From the NCBI RefSeq assembly GCF_000426505.1, contig NZ_AUFM01000020.1, positions 99,196 through 163,195 on the forward strand: a stretch of DNA of 64,000 nucleotides. Direction: 5' to 3'. A program made the position numbers and the translations under genes. The notes below the pieces were generated by a model. It ran no database searches, was not told where the DNA came from, and was given only the letters and a program-made list of their open reading frames with translations. This DNA comes from Nisaea denitrificans DSM 18348 (GTDB taxonomy: Bacteria; Pseudomonadota; Alphaproteobacteria; Thalassobaculales; Thalassobaculaceae). Each line of letters starts with the position of its first letter. The stretch's first letter is position 1. Of the stretch, positions 34,642 to 44,243 are shown one piece after another.

Positions 34642-35499
34642 ATGCGTCATCATGCCGAAGAACTCGCCGGAAAATTCCCGCCGCTTCTGGTCGCGGCGGA
34701 GCGGGTTGCTGCGACTGTTTCCCAAGGTATGCACGGCCGCCGGCGCGTCGGCATGGGAGAAGCCTTTTGGCAGTTCCGGCCCTATCAGGTGACAGACTCG
34801 GTCCGCCGGATCGACTGGCGCCGCACGGCGCGGACCGATGAGGTCTATGTCCGGGAGACAGAATGGGAAGCGTCGCAGAGCGTCTGGCTTTGGCGCGATT
34901 CCTCACCTTCTATGCGATTTTCCTCGGACCGGACCCTGCCTGAAAAAGCGGTGCGGACCGATCTTCTCACGCTTGCTCTCGGCGCCCTCCTGGTCGAGGC
35001 CGGGGAGCGTATCGCCCTGCTGGGCGAAGGCATACCGCCGCGCGGCGGCAGGAGCGGTCTGAACCTCTTCGCAAACACTCTGGAAAATGCACGAGACAGT
35101 GCCGCGAGCCTTCCTGCCCTTGAAAGCCTGCCACGCCATGCCGTCATGGTTCTGGTGTCCGACTTCATGGAACCCGCGGCGGACTATGCCGGGATCATCG
35201 GGCATTACGCCGCGGCCGGTGTCTCCGGTTTCCTGCTACAGGTGACCGATCCGGCCGAAGAGGCTTTTCCGTTCCAGGGCCGAATTCGCTTCGAAGGCAC
35301 CGAGGCCGAGGCATCGCATTTGCTGCGGCGCGCGGACCGGGTGCGGGACGCCTATATCGAGAAACTGGCGAAGCACCGGGCGCAGCTGAAGGATGTTTGC
35401 CGGAGCGCGGGCTGGTCCTTTGCCCAGCACGTCACGACGGAGCCGCCTGAATCCGCCCTGCTCAAGCTCTATACCGCGTTGACGCGGCAGGACGGGTGA
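34642..35499 (+). CDS. DUF58 domain protein
   Basis: A 285-residue protein with the DUF58 core: GMGEAFWQFRPYQVTDSVRR, then IDWRRTARTDEVYVRETEWE (about 55-75), WLWRDSSPSMRFSS beginning a VWA-like fold, and HAVMVLVSDFMEP (about 155-170). DUF58 proteins partner MoxR ATPases. It begins 14 bases after the moxR stop, in the same operon. There is no transmembrane segment. Molecular function is unknown. Confidence 0.92.
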   Translation: MRHHAEELAGKFPPLLVAAERVAATVSQGMHGRRRVGMGEAFWQFRPYQVTDSVRRIDWRRTARTDEVYVRETEWEASQSVWLWRDSSPSMRFSSDRTLPEKAVRTDLLTLALGALLVEAGERIALLGEGIPPRGGRSGLNLFANTLENARDSAASLPALESLPRHAVMVLVSDFMEPAADYAGIIGHYAAAGVSGFLLQVTDPAEEAFPFQGRIRFEGTEAEASHLLRRADRVRDAYIEKLAKHRAQLKDVCRSAGWSFAQHVTTEPPESALLKLYTALTRQDG

Positions 35500-35509
35500 G
35501 GGCACGGCG

Positions 35510-38284
35510 ATGCTGACACTCGGCCCTCTGGCATTCGCCTCCCCCTGGATCCTTGCCGGGTTGATTGCCTTGCCTGCGATCTGGCTGCTGATCCGGATAA
35601 CGCCCCCGGCTCCGCGCACCATCGCTTTCCCCGCTATCCGCCTGCTCTACGGATTGCAATCGCCGGAGGAAACGCCGGATCGCACGCCCTGGTGGCTGTT
35701 GCTGTTGCGTCTGCTGTTCGCGGCGCTGGTCGTGCTGGCACTGGCGAAACCGCTGATCGGGGCCCGTCAGGAGCTGGCCGGCGCCGGGCCGGTGGTGATT
35801 GTTGTGGACAATGGCTGGGCGTCCGCGCCGGGCTGGACGGACCGCAAGGCGGCGGCGATGGATCTTGTCGAACGGGTGGAGCGGGCCGGGCGGGCCGTGG
35901 CGATTTTCCCGACCGCGGTCTCGGATTCCGCCGCTATCGAGCGCGGCGGTTTGATGGCGCCGGACGACGCACGCACTTTCGTCAACGGTTTGGCGCCGCA
36001 GCCCTGGCCGACAGCGCCTGCGGTCGCGGCGGAACGGATAGCGGAAGCGCCATTGGGAGCACTGGCTGCCGCCTCCGCCTTCTGGCTGGCGGACGGGATC
36101 GAAGAGCCGGAGGACCGGTTACTGGCGGCGCGGCTGGCCGGTTTTGGCAGCCTGACTGTCTATGAAGGCGGCGAAAATCCGCTGGCCCTGACCGCGCGCG
36201 TCGGTGAGCGTAATGCCCTGACCGCAAGGCTGACCCGGCTGACCGCCGGCGCGGAAGAGATCGTGAATGTTCGCGCGGTGGCGACCGATGGTCGGGTGTT
36301 GACCCGGGCAATGGCGACTTTCGCGGAAGGCGAGCCCGCTGCCGAAACCATCGTCGAACTCCCGCTGGAATTGCGCAACGAGTTGGCCCGCCTTGAACTC
36401 GAGGATCGTCCAGGAGCTGCCTCGGTCGCTTTGCTGGATGAGAGTTTCCGGCGCCGCCCGGTGGGGTTGGTGGCCGGGTCCGGCTTTCAGGAGTCTCAGC
36501 CCCTGCTGGAGGAGATGTTTTATCTCGACCGGGCACTGGCGCCGTTCAGCGAGGTCAGCCGGGGCACGCTGGAGGATCTGATGAAGCGCGATATTTCTGT
36601 CATCGCGCTGCCGGATACCGGACTGCTGCCGTCCGGGGAAAAGGCTCTGCTGAACGACTGGGTTGCCGATGGTGGAACGCTGATCCGGTTTGCCGGGCCA
36701 CGGCTGGCCGGTGCCAGTCTGGAAAATCGCGGACTTGGCGAATCCGAATTGCTGCCGGTGCGTTTGCGCGGCGGGGACCGCTCGCTTGGCGGCGTTCTGT
36801 CCTGGGATTCCCCGGCTGCCCTCGCCCCCTTCGAAGGGGAGACACCGTTCGCGGACCTGCCGGACTATGAGAATGTGCTGATCTACAAGCAGGTCCTGGC
36901 CGAGCCGTCCATCGAGCTGGCCGACCGGACCTGGGCCAGCCTGGGCGACGGCACGCCGATCGTGACCGCCATGACGCGCGGAGACGGGCGTATCGTGCTG
37001 TTCCACACCACGGCCAACACGGACTGGAGCGATCTGTCCATCTCCGGCGCCTTTGTCGAAATGCTCCGCCGCATTGTCGCGGTCAGTGCCGGGGTCGGCG
37101 AGGCGGCGGGCGGCGGGACCGTGCCGGCGGTGGAAACCCTGAACGGCTTCGGCCAGCTTGGCGCACCGCAAGCCAGTACCCGGGCCCTGGAACTGGGCGG
37201 GGATGCGGCACCGGTGATCGGGCCGGACCACCCGCCCGGCTATTACGGCAGCGAGCTATCCCGCACAGCCTTCAATCTCGGTCCGATGGCGGCGGGTATG
37301 GCGCCGCTCGCGACGATACCCGAAGGCAGCCGGACTGCGCATTACGGTGGCGGGGACGAACTCGACCTCGCACCGTGGGGATTGACCGCCGCCGCCCTGC
37401 TGCTGGTGGTCGATTTCATCATCACCCTGATCATGCGCGGACTTGTGCGAGGTGTCGGCAATGCACGCTCCGGGGTACCAGCGGCTGTTATTCTGCTTGC
37501 CGGGTTGTTGTCCTTGGTGCCGCTGAACGGCGCCGGCGCGCAGACAGCGAGCACGATGAGCGAGCAGGATCGCTGGATCATGCGCGCCGCGCTCAATACG
37601 CGGCTCGCCTATGTCATTACCGGAGACCGGGCGGTCGACGAGGTCAGCCGCTCCGGGCTTAGCAGTCTCAGCGAAATCCTGAACCGCCGCACGGCGGTGG
37701 AGCCGCTGGAGCCGCTGGCCGTCGATGTCGAGGTGGACGAGCTGTCGCTGTTCCCGCTGCTCTACTGGCCGATCACAAATGCGCAGACCGACCTGACGCC
37801 GAGCGGGGAAGCGCGCCTCAACCTCTATATGCGCAATGGCGGGACGATCTTTTTCGACACGCGGGATCGGATCGATGCCGCCCCCGGGAGTGCCGGGCCG
37901 GGTCTGCAGAGGCTGCGCTCCCTCACTCGCAATCTGGATATTCCCGCCCTCGCGCCGGTGCCGGAAAACCATGTGCTGACCAAGACCTTCTATCTGCTCG
38001 ATACCTTCCCGGGCCGCTATGAGGGTGGCAGGCTTTATGTCGAGCTGGGTGAGGGGAGCAGCGAGAGCGAAGTCTCCCCGGTGATCATCGGCAGCCACGA
38101 CTGGGCCGGTGCCTGGGCGAAATCCGAAGACGGTTTCTACCGCTTCCCGGTGGTGCCGGGCGGCGAGTTGCAACGGGAGATGGCCTTCCGCTCCGGCGTC
38201 AATCTGGTGATGTACATGCTGACCGGTAACTACAAGGCGGATCAGGTGCATGTCCCGGCCATCCTTGAAAGGCTGGGCCAATGA
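35510..38284 (+). CDS. BatA / DUF4159 membrane protein
   Basis: A 924-residue protein. The N-terminus is a BatA-like membrane region with two hydrophobic helices (FASPWILAGLIALPAIWLL, then WWLLLLRLLFAALVVLALA near 60-80) and a periplasmic VWA-like domain (VVIVVDNGWASAPGWTDRKA near 95-115). Another helix lies around 627-648 (LTAAALLLVVDFIITLIM) and one near 658-680. The C-terminal 240 residues are DUF4159 (MRAALNTRLAYVITGD, LSLFPLLYWPITNAQ, LNLYMRNGGTIFFDTRD). Its stop overlaps the next start (ATGA). This is a conserved alphaproteobacterial envelope operon of unknown function. Confidence 0.9.
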   Translation: MLTLGPLAFASPWILAGLIALPAIWLLIRITPPAPRTIAFPAIRLLYGLQSPEETPDRTPWWLLLLRLLFAALVVLALAKPLIGARQELAGAGPVVIVVDNGWASAPGWTDRKAAAMDLVERVERAGRAVAIFPTAVSDSAAIERGGLMAPDDARTFVNGLAPQPWPTAPAVAAERIAEAPLGALAAASAFWLADGIEEPEDRLLAARLAGFGSLTVYEGGENPLALTARVGERNALTARLTRLTAGAEEIVNVRAVATDGRVLTRAMATFAEGEPAAETIVELPLELRNELARLELEDRPGAASVALLDESFRRRPVGLVAGSGFQESQPLLEEMFYLDRALAPFSEVSRGTLEDLMKRDISVIALPDTGLLPSGEKALLNDWVADGGTLIRFAGPRLAGASLENRGLGESELLPVRLRGGDRSLGGVLSWDSPAALAPFEGETPFADLPDYENVLIYKQVLAEPSIELADRTWASLGDGTPIVTAMTRGDGRIVLFHTTANTDWSDLSISGAFVEMLRRIVAVSAGVGEAAGGGTVPAVETLNGFGQLGAPQASTRALELGGDAAPVIGPDHPPGYYGSELSRTAFNLGPMAAGMAPLATIPEGSRTAHYGGGDELDLAPWGLTAAALLLVVDFIITLIMRGLVRGVGNARSGVPAAVILLAGLLSLVPLNGAGAQTASTMSEQDRWIMRAALNTRLAYVITGDRAVDEVSRSGLSSLSEILNRRTAVEPLEPLAVDVEVDELSLFPLLYWPITNAQTDLTPSGEARLNLYMRNGGTIFFDTRDRIDAAPGSAGPGLQRLRSLTRNLDIPALAPVPENHVLTKTFYLLDTFPGRYEGGRLYVELGEGSSESEVSPVIIGSHDWAGAWAKSEDGFYRFPVVPGGELQREMAFRSGVNLVMYMLTGNYKADQVHVPAILERLGQ

Positions 38285-40380
38285 TCGGCGCGGCAGTAGG
38301 GCTCGATTTCTCGCCGATGGTCCCCTGGTGGGTGATCGGTACGCTGGCGGCGGTCGGCTTCGCACTGGTGATCTATACGGCATCAATGCGCGGACGAGGT
38401 GCAGTCTGGCGCAGTCTGGCGCTTCTGGTGCTGCTGGCCGCGCTCGCCAATCCCTATCTGATCGCCGAGGACCGGGACCCGCGCGACGATGTCGCCGTTC
38501 TGTTGCTGGACGAAAGCACCAGCCAGTCTATCGACGGCAGGGCGGAACGGGCGGCTGAAATTACCGAAGACCTGAAGCGGCAGCTCGGCGGCCTCGACGA
38601 TCTTGAGCTGCGTACCGTCGCCGTCGGCGGCGGTAGTGGCCGGGCGGCGAGCGGCAGGGATGGGACAAGGCTTTTCACCGCCCTGCGCGACGTGCTGGAC
38701 GATGTGCCGCAAGGCCGGCTTGCCGGTGTCATCGCGGTGACGGACGGGCAAAGCCATGACCGGATGGAGGAGCTCGGCGGACGGGAGCTTGGCGCGCCGC
38801 TGCATGTCATTCTGACCGGCCGCAAGGGCGAGCGGGACAGGCGCCTTGTCATTGAGCATGTGCCCTCCTTCGGCGTGGTCGGGCGGACGGTGACCGCCAA
38901 GATCCGGATCGAGGATGCGGACGAGACGGCGGCGGTTCCCTTCAGCATGTCGATCGACGGCGTGCCCCGGCCGGACGCGGTGATCCGCGCCAACCAGGTG
39001 GTGGAGATCGAGATTCCCATCGAGCATGGCGGCGAGACCATCATCGAGATGATGGCGGGGCCGGGGCCGGACGAGCTGACCGAGAAGAACAACCGCGCGG
39101 TGCTGGCCATCAATGGCGTGCGCGACCGGTTGCGGGTGCTGCTGGTCTCCGGCGCCCCCCATGCGGGCGAGCGCACCTGGCGCGATTTGCTGAAGGCAGA
39201 CCCGTCCGTCGATCTGGTGCATTTCACCATTCTGCGGCCGCCGGAAAAGCAGGACGGCACGCCGGTGCGCGAGCTGTCCCTGATCGCCTTTCCGGTGCGG
39301 GAGCTGTTCGAGCTGAAGCTGGACGAGTTCGATCTGATCATCTTCGACCAGTATCAGCGCCGGGGCGTGCTGCCGCGCAGCTACCTGCGCAACATCGTCG
39401 AGTTCGTACGTAATGGCGGTGCCTTCCTGGAAGCCAGCGGCCCGCCCTTCGCCTCCCGTCTGTCGCTGGCCAACACGCCGCTCGGCGAGGTGCTGCCGGC
39501 CATGCCGACCGGCGACATTGTCGAGCAACCGTTCCGTCCCGCCACGACGCCCGACGGCCATCGCCACCCGGTGACGGCGGACCTGCCGGGCGGCCCGGAA
39601 CTCGATGCGGACGGGGCCGAGACTGTCGCACCGACATGGGGCCGCTGGTTCCGGCAGATCGAGGCAGATGTGTTGCGCGGTGTCGTGCTCATGGAGGGCG
39701 CAGAAGGCCGCCCGCTGCTGATCCTCGATCGGTTCGGCGAAGGCCGCGTCGCCCATCTGCTGACCGACCAGATGTGGCTCTGGACCCGCGGTTTCGACGG
39801 CGGCGGCCCGCAGGCCGAAATCCTTCGGCGCACCGCCCATTGGCTGATGCGCGAGCCCGATCTGGAAGAGAACGATCTGCGCGTCCGGGTAAAAGGCGAC
39901 CGGATCGACGTCACCCGCCGTTCCCTCGACGGTGAGCTGCCCGATGTCACCATGACCCTGCCGGACGGCACCGAGCTGACCCTGCCGCTGAGCCGTACCG
40001 GCCCCGGCCGGGGCCAGGCCAGCTTCACCACGGACCAGGTCGGCCTGCATGCCTTCACCGATGGCACCCTCAGCAAACTCGCCGCCGTCGGCGCCCTCAA
40101 CCCGGTCGAATTCTCCGACGTCCGCACCACCGATGAATGGCTTGGCCCGCTGGCGCAACAGACCGGCGGCTCGGTCACCTGGGGCGCCGAGGAAGACTCC
40201 CCATCCCTCCGCCGCGTCCGCGCCGGCCGCGCCACATCAGGCCGCGACTGGGCCGGGCTGGTACGGAACGAGGATTACATCGTGACCGGCGTCCAGACCG
40301 TCCCTCTGCTGCCGGGCGTGTTGGTGCTGCTGCTGGTGATCGGCGGGATCATCATGGCGTGGAGACGGGAAGCGGGGTGA
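38281..40380 (+). CDS. Large membrane protein with VWA-like and glutamine-amidotransferase-like domains
   Basis: A 699-residue protein, last of the MoxR operon. Hydrophobic helices lie at about 15-33 and 40-60, followed by a VWA-like section (DDVAVLLLDESTSQSID near 75-90, LAGVIAVTDGQSHDRMEELG near 148-167), an immunoglobulin-like section (about 195-280), then a class I glutamine-amidotransferase-like fold (LRVLLVSGAPHAGERTWRDL; FDLIIFDQYQRRGVLPRSYL near 355-375). A last helix near 674-693 (LLPGVLVLLLVIGGIIMAWR) anchors the C-terminus. No catalytic cysteine is evident, so the amidotransferase fold is probably non-enzymatic. Confidence 0.87.
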   Translation: MIGAAVGLDFSPMVPWWVIGTLAAVGFALVIYTASMRGRGAVWRSLALLVLLAALANPYLIAEDRDPRDDVAVLLLDESTSQSIDGRAERAAEITEDLKRQLGGLDDLELRTVAVGGGSGRAASGRDGTRLFTALRDVLDDVPQGRLAGVIAVTDGQSHDRMEELGGRELGAPLHVILTGRKGERDRRLVIEHVPSFGVVGRTVTAKIRIEDADETAAVPFSMSIDGVPRPDAVIRANQVVEIEIPIEHGGETIIEMMAGPGPDELTEKNNRAVLAINGVRDRLRVLLVSGAPHAGERTWRDLLKADPSVDLVHFTILRPPEKQDGTPVRELSLIAFPVRELFELKLDEFDLIIFDQYQRRGVLPRSYLRNIVEFVRNGGAFLEASGPPFASRLSLANTPLGEVLPAMPTGDIVEQPFRPATTPDGHRHPVTADLPGGPELDADGAETVAPTWGRWFRQIEADVLRGVVLMEGAEGRPLLILDRFGEGRVAHLLTDQMWLWTRGFDGGGPQAEILRRTAHWLMREPDLEENDLRVRVKGDRIDVTRRSLDGELPDVTMTLPDGTELTLPLSRTGPGRGQASFTTDQVGLHAFTDGTLSKLAAVGALNPVEFSDVRTTDEWLGPLAQQTGGSVTWGAEEDSPSLRRVRAGRATSGRDWAGLVRNEDYIVTGVQTVPLLPGVLVLLLVIGGIIMAWRREAG

Positions 40381-40387
40381 GCGGATC

Positions 40388-40843
40388 GTGCCGATATTAT
40401 TTAATTCTATACTCGAGAATATAGGGATCGACCCTCAAGATATTCGATTGCTGAGGCATCATGGCGGAATATCGGAAATAGGAAAATCGCCGCTCTCTCT
40501 CTGGAAGGAGGACCGCAATAAATTTATACATTATCAGGAGACGCAGGCACAAAACTCCAGCCCAAATTATTGGGCTTCGTTTGCTGCTACCCCTGATGGG
40601 GGCACTTTGTTTCTTGGGATTTATACCGTTCAATTTCTCGGGATTCTTCAAGAATCGAGAGTTAACATAATTGATGGTGGCTATCTTGAGGCTGGTTCCT
40701 CAGATTTGTATGAAAACGAACATGACCGACGTCTTGCGGATCTCGAAGGGCGCCATTTTATCGATTGGGGAAAAGGTGTCCGTGCTTGGGTTCAGAAAGC
40801 TGAGAATCAAAATAAGCTCGTGACCGAGTTATTACCTTCGTGA
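40388..40843 (+). CDS. Short AT-rich gene, resembles the N-terminal region of GIY-YIG-nuclease-associated proteins
   Basis: A 151-residue frame from a GTG. It opens with ILENIGIDPQDIRLLRHHGG, continues with PLSLWKEDRNKFIHYQETQA and YWASFAATPDGGTLFLGIY, and ends HFIDWGKGVRAWVQKAENQN. That order (LLRH, LW-DR, YWASF-TP-TLF-G-Y, IDWG-RAWVQ) is what I associate with the region preceding a GIY-YIG nuclease domain in some bacterial proteins, but no nuclease domain follows. The stretch is much more AT-rich than its neighbours, suggesting transfer. No good Shine-Dalgarno. Either a complete short relative or a truncated gene; assignment tentative. Confidence 0.55.
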   Translation: MPILFNSILENIGIDPQDIRLLRHHGGISEIGKSPLSLWKEDRNKFIHYQETQAQNSSPNYWASFAATPDGGTLFLGIYTVQFLGILQESRVNIIDGGYLEAGSSDLYENEHDRRLADLEGRHFIDWGKGVRAWVQKAENQNKLVTELLPS

Positions 40844-40915
40844 GAATTACGGAGACGGACTACTTAGTTCGCTCCTACTCATCAACGTTCGTAATCGTAT
40901 CCGGCCCTCAATGTC

Positions 40916-40998
40916 GTCATCCCGGCCAGAGAGCCGGGACCCAGATGATCGTAGGGATGAGCTCGTCTTCCCTGGGTCCCTGCGTGCGCAGGGATGAC
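40916..40998 (-). repeat. Palindromic intergenic repeat, copy 1 (inverted)
   Basis: 83 bases bounded by GTCATCCC and GGGATGAC. On the minus strand it reads like copies 2 and 3, with GGGACCCAG near one end and GGTCCCGGCTCTC-GGCCGGGATGAC at the other. It can fold into paired hairpins. It follows the AT-rich short gene. Confidence 0.85.
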
Positions 40999-41105
40999 GG
41001 GTATGGGAGGGCGGGGAATGCTGGCGTTGGAAGAAGTGCTGATGCCGCTGGATGTTTTCCGAATTCGCGTCTGCGTAGACTCAGCTCTCGATATTCAGGG
41101 CCGCT

Positions 41106-41660
41106 TCACCCAAACAAACTCATCCGCCGCATCACCCCGTCTCGTTTGATCAGCCAGTGCCGCAGCGCGCCGGCGATATGCAGGCCGAGCAGCAGCATGA
41201 CGGCCAAAGCTGTCAGCCCGTGCAGCGTGAAGAGTATCTCCGACAGGGCCTTGTCCTTGCCAATCAGGCCCGGGAGTGTCCAGTTGAAGAACTCGACGGG
41301 AAAGCCGCCGGCCGCGGTGGCGAGCCAGCCGAAGACCGGCAGGGCGATCAGCGCCAGATAGAGCAGGTGCTGCACGGCTGTTGAGAGAATCCGCTCCTGC
41401 GGTGTCAGGCTTTCCAGCTTCGGCGGGGCGCCGAGACGCAAACGCAGGACGACGCGGAGGATCATCAGGCCGAGAACCAGAACGCCCGCGGTCTTGTGAT
41501 ACTTGTAGAGCGCGTTCGTAACGGCCCCGCCGAACGTGTCCTGCAATCCGCTGAAACCGAAGACAAAGAAGAGGATGCCGGCGGCAAGTGCCAGCGCGAC
41601 CAGGCCGGCGATCCCCCAGTGGAGCACTCTTTGGGGGAGGGAGTAGCGATCTTCCTGCAT
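41106..41660 (-). CDS. Cytochrome b561 family protein
   Basis: A 184-residue membrane protein with four helices (VLHWGIAGLVALALAAGILF; TAGVLVLGLMILRVVLRL; VQHLLYLALIALPVFGWLA; LHGLTALAVMLLLGLHIAGA). Candidate heme-ligand histidines are in VLHWG, KYHKTAG, FTLHGLT and GLHIAGALRHW. The family passes electrons between quinol and periplasmic acceptors. The ATG at 41660 has AAGGAG eight bases upstream, so I reject a longer frame. It sits alone in a region with palindromic repeats. Confidence 0.92.
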   Translation of the reverse strand: MQEDRYSLPQRVLHWGIAGLVALALAAGILFFVFGFSGLQDTFGGAVTNALYKYHKTAGVLVLGLMILRVVLRLRLGAPPKLESLTPQERILSTAVQHLLYLALIALPVFGWLATAAGGFPVEFFNWTLPGLIGKDKALSEILFTLHGLTALAVMLLLGLHIAGALRHWLIKRDGVMRRMSLFG

Positions 41661-41933
41661 GAGGCGCTCCTTGCTGGGGCGAGGCGTACCGCAATCAAAA
41701 CGGGCGCGGCGCTCGTCGCCCTGGCTGTCTTCACTGATCCTGATCTCATAGGTGATGCCCTTGAAAATCAAGGAAATTGAAGGCGGGACGGCATTCAAAA
41801 GCCGCCATCCCCGTTGTAGCCACGGACTTGAGAACGCCTCTTCCATCCTCGGCGCACTGCTCTAAGCTTGTCGGTAGCGTGACGCACCGTATCTGCCGCA
41901 CGCATACGAGCCCGAAGAGAAGGAGCAATTCCC

Positions 41934-43457
41934 ATGTGTGGTTTCGTCTGTCTCTGGAATGCCGGAGACGAATCCCTCGCCAACCGAATGATCGCCAAGA
42001 TCGCGCACCGGGGGCCGGACGCCGTCGAGGTGGCGCGCCTGCCCGGGACGCAAACCGTGATGGCGCATTGCCGGCTATCGATCATCGGACCTGAGGACGG
42101 ACGGCAGCCGATCCACCAGACGGACGATCTGCTGGTGGCGAACGGTGAGATCTACAATCATCAGGACCTGCGCGCGATCCTTGGCGAGAGCGCCTTCCTG
42201 ACGGCGAGCGACAGCGAGACCATCCTGCATCTTTTCCGCTCCGGCGAGGCGCGCTGGATCAGCCGGCTGGACGGCATGTTCGCCTTCGTGCTGGCAACCC
42301 GTGACCGGATCATCGCGGCGCGCGATCCGCTCGGCATCAAGCCGCTCTATGTTGCCCGTCTGGGTGATGGCTATGCCTTTGCGTCCGAGCTGAAGGCCTT
42401 CGACGGCGTTGATGTCGAGAATATCGAGGCGATCCCGCCGGGCACGCTCTATGACAGCCGGGATGGCTGGCGGCAATGGTACCGCACACCGCAGGGCGCG
42501 GCGGAGGCAGAACCGGATCTGGATGTCGGCCGGACAGCGCGGGAGCTTCGGCTGGTGCTGGAGGAAGCGGTCGCCAAATGGATGGTCGCGGATGTCGAGG
42601 TCGGCTCCTTCCTCTCCGGTGGGCTGGACAGCTCGATTATCGCCGCCATCGGCCAGAAGGTCCGGCGCGATGCCGGCAAGGGACCGTTGAAGACCTTCTC
42701 CGTCGGCACGGCGGGCTCGCCCGATCTGCTGGCGGCGCGAGCCGTCGCGGATCATATTGGCTCCGATCACCGGGAATATGTTTTCACGGCCGAGGATGTG
42801 GCGGAAGCCTTGCCGCACGTGATCTATCATCTGGAAAGCGCTGACGTGGATCTTGTGCGCAGCGCCATTCCGACCCTGTTCGCCGCCCGGCTGGCCCGGC
42901 GCGACGTGAAAGCGGTGCTGACCGGCGAGGGGGCTGACGAGTTGTTCGCCGGCTATACCTATCATCACGCCTATGTCGATCAGCCCCGGGCGCTGGCGGA
43001 CGAGCTGACGCGGACGCTCGGCACGATGCATAATATCAATCTGCAGCGGGTCGACCGGGCAACCATGGCCGAAAGCCTCGAGGCCCGGACGCCGTTCCTC
43101 GACCGGGGTCTGATCGATTTCGCACAATCCATCCCGGCAGCCCTGAAGCTTTGCCGGACCGACCCGGCCGCTCTTGAGTCGACCGGTGCCACCACGGAGA
43201 AATGGATCCTGCGCAAGAGTTGCGACGATCTGCTGCCGGCGGATCTTGTCTGGCGCAAGAAGGCGCAGTTCGACGAAGGCTCAGGCACGGTCGCTGCCCT
43301 CGATGGAGCGCTGCGCGGCTTGATCGGCAAGAAGGGCGCCGTCACCCGGGCGGAGGAGGGATTGCTTTACGAGAAGATCCTGCGCGGCCAGTTCGAGAAC
43401 CCGGACCGGATCATCGAGAACGCCGGAACCTGGTCGGCAGACCGGGTTGCCGTATGA
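41934..43457 (+). CDS. asnB: Asparagine synthetase (glutamine-hydrolysing)
   Basis: A 507-residue AsnB-type enzyme. Met-Cys-Gly at the start exposes Cys2, the N-terminal glutaminase nucleophile. The glutaminase domain runs to about 190 (KIAHRGPDAVEV, LVANGEIYNHQDLRAIL, SRLDGMFAFVLATRDRIIAA). The synthetase domain has the PPi-loop SFLSGGLDSSIIAAIGQKV (about 224-242) and VLTGEGADELFAGYTYHHAY near 325. AAGGAG precedes the ATG. A stop/start ATGA overlap couples it to an unknown downstream gene. It could serve ordinary asparagine synthesis or amidate a specialised substrate; context does not decide. Confidence 0.93.
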   Translation: MCGFVCLWNAGDESLANRMIAKIAHRGPDAVEVARLPGTQTVMAHCRLSIIGPEDGRQPIHQTDDLLVANGEIYNHQDLRAILGESAFLTASDSETILHLFRSGEARWISRLDGMFAFVLATRDRIIAARDPLGIKPLYVARLGDGYAFASELKAFDGVDVENIEAIPPGTLYDSRDGWRQWYRTPQGAAEAEPDLDVGRTARELRLVLEEAVAKWMVADVEVGSFLSGGLDSSIIAAIGQKVRRDAGKGPLKTFSVGTAGSPDLLAARAVADHIGSDHREYVFTAEDVAEALPHVIYHLESADVDLVRSAIPTLFAARLARRDVKAVLTGEGADELFAGYTYHHAYVDQPRALADELTRTLGTMHNINLQRVDRATMAESLEARTPFLDRGLIDFAQSIPAALKLCRTDPAALESTGATTEKWILRKSCDDLLPADLVWRKKAQFDEGSGTVAALDGALRGLIGKKGAVTRAEEGLLYEKILRGQFENPDRIIENAGTWSADRVAV

Positions 43458-44227
43458 TTTCTGTCGGACCGACATTCAGATGCCCTGGCCTGATCGCCGC
43501 GATCGGTCTGTTCCTGTTCATGGCTGCGTCGATCCAGCAGCCCCCCTCCTCTGAGCCTTCTGAAGACGCGAGCGAAATCGCGATTACCCGCTTGCGGGAG
43601 GCTCTGACCTTTCTCGTGCTGCCTCCGCGCGAGAAGATTCTGCATCGGGAGGAAAACCCGGTTCCGACATGGCTGCCTGAGCGCGGATGGCGTGGCCTCT
43701 ATGCGGATTATGGGATCACGCCGGCGTTTCTTGAGACCGTTACCGGAGAGACGGTGTTCCTAACCGGCCCGCATGGCGCGGCAATGGACTTCAAGAGCAC
43801 GCGGGACTTTGGCCGGTACAACCCAGACTTCCTGCTCCGCCTGATCGCGCTTGCCGAAACGTTGAGCGGCAACAGCACGGCCCGGGCGCTGGCGCGGGAT
43901 TTCTATGCTGCGCGCCTCACGGGCATGGCCGCAGCCTATGGTAAAGCCAAGGCCATTGTCGATGCGCCGGAGAATGCGCAGACGATCCGCGAGGTGATCG
44001 CCGAATACGAATACCGGATAGAGGCGGGCACGCTGGAGCCGGGCGGGTTCGGCAACTTTCCCTACGATGCGCAGCTTGAACTGCTACACGCTGCCGGTGA
44101 AACGGATGCCGATTTTTATGAGCTGGTCACTGCTGTCGGCTTCTGGATCCGCCGCCGCATGGACGGCAGCGAGCCGTTGTTCCATGAGCTGATGCTGAAA
44201 TCCTTCGTGATCGTTTCCGTGGATTGA
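43454..44227 (+). CDS. Unknown exported or membrane-anchored protein coupled to asnB
   Basis: A 257-residue protein with an N-terminal hydrophobic segment (LIAAIGLFLFMAASIQQPP, residues about 13-31), then a Pro/Ser/Glu-rich linker and a mainly helical domain (ITRLREALTFLVLPPREK, NPDFLLRLIALAETLSGNST, TIREVIAEYEYRIEAG, LFHELMLKSFVIVSVD). I do not recognise the family. The start codon overlaps the asnB stop by ATGA, indicating translational coupling. Likely periplasmic; any functional tie to asnB is unproven. Confidence 0.75.
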   Translation: MISVGPTFRCPGLIAAIGLFLFMAASIQQPPSSEPSEDASEIAITRLREALTFLVLPPREKILHREENPVPTWLPERGWRGLYADYGITPAFLETVTGETVFLTGPHGAAMDFKSTRDFGRYNPDFLLRLIALAETLSGNSTARALARDFYAARLTGMAAAYGKAKAIVDAPENAQTIREVIAEYEYRIEAGTLEPGGFGNFPYDAQLELLHAAGETDADFYELVTAVGFWIRRRMDGSEPLFHELMLKSFVIVSVD

Positions 44228-44243
44228 TGCGGACTGTTACCGC

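Noticed and set aside
38383..40158. A 591-codon minus-strand frame opposite the last gene of the MoxR operon
   Set aside because: Its translation is rich in Arg, His and Gln with no domain, and the plus-strand gene is supported by overlap with its upstream neighbour and by membrane segments.
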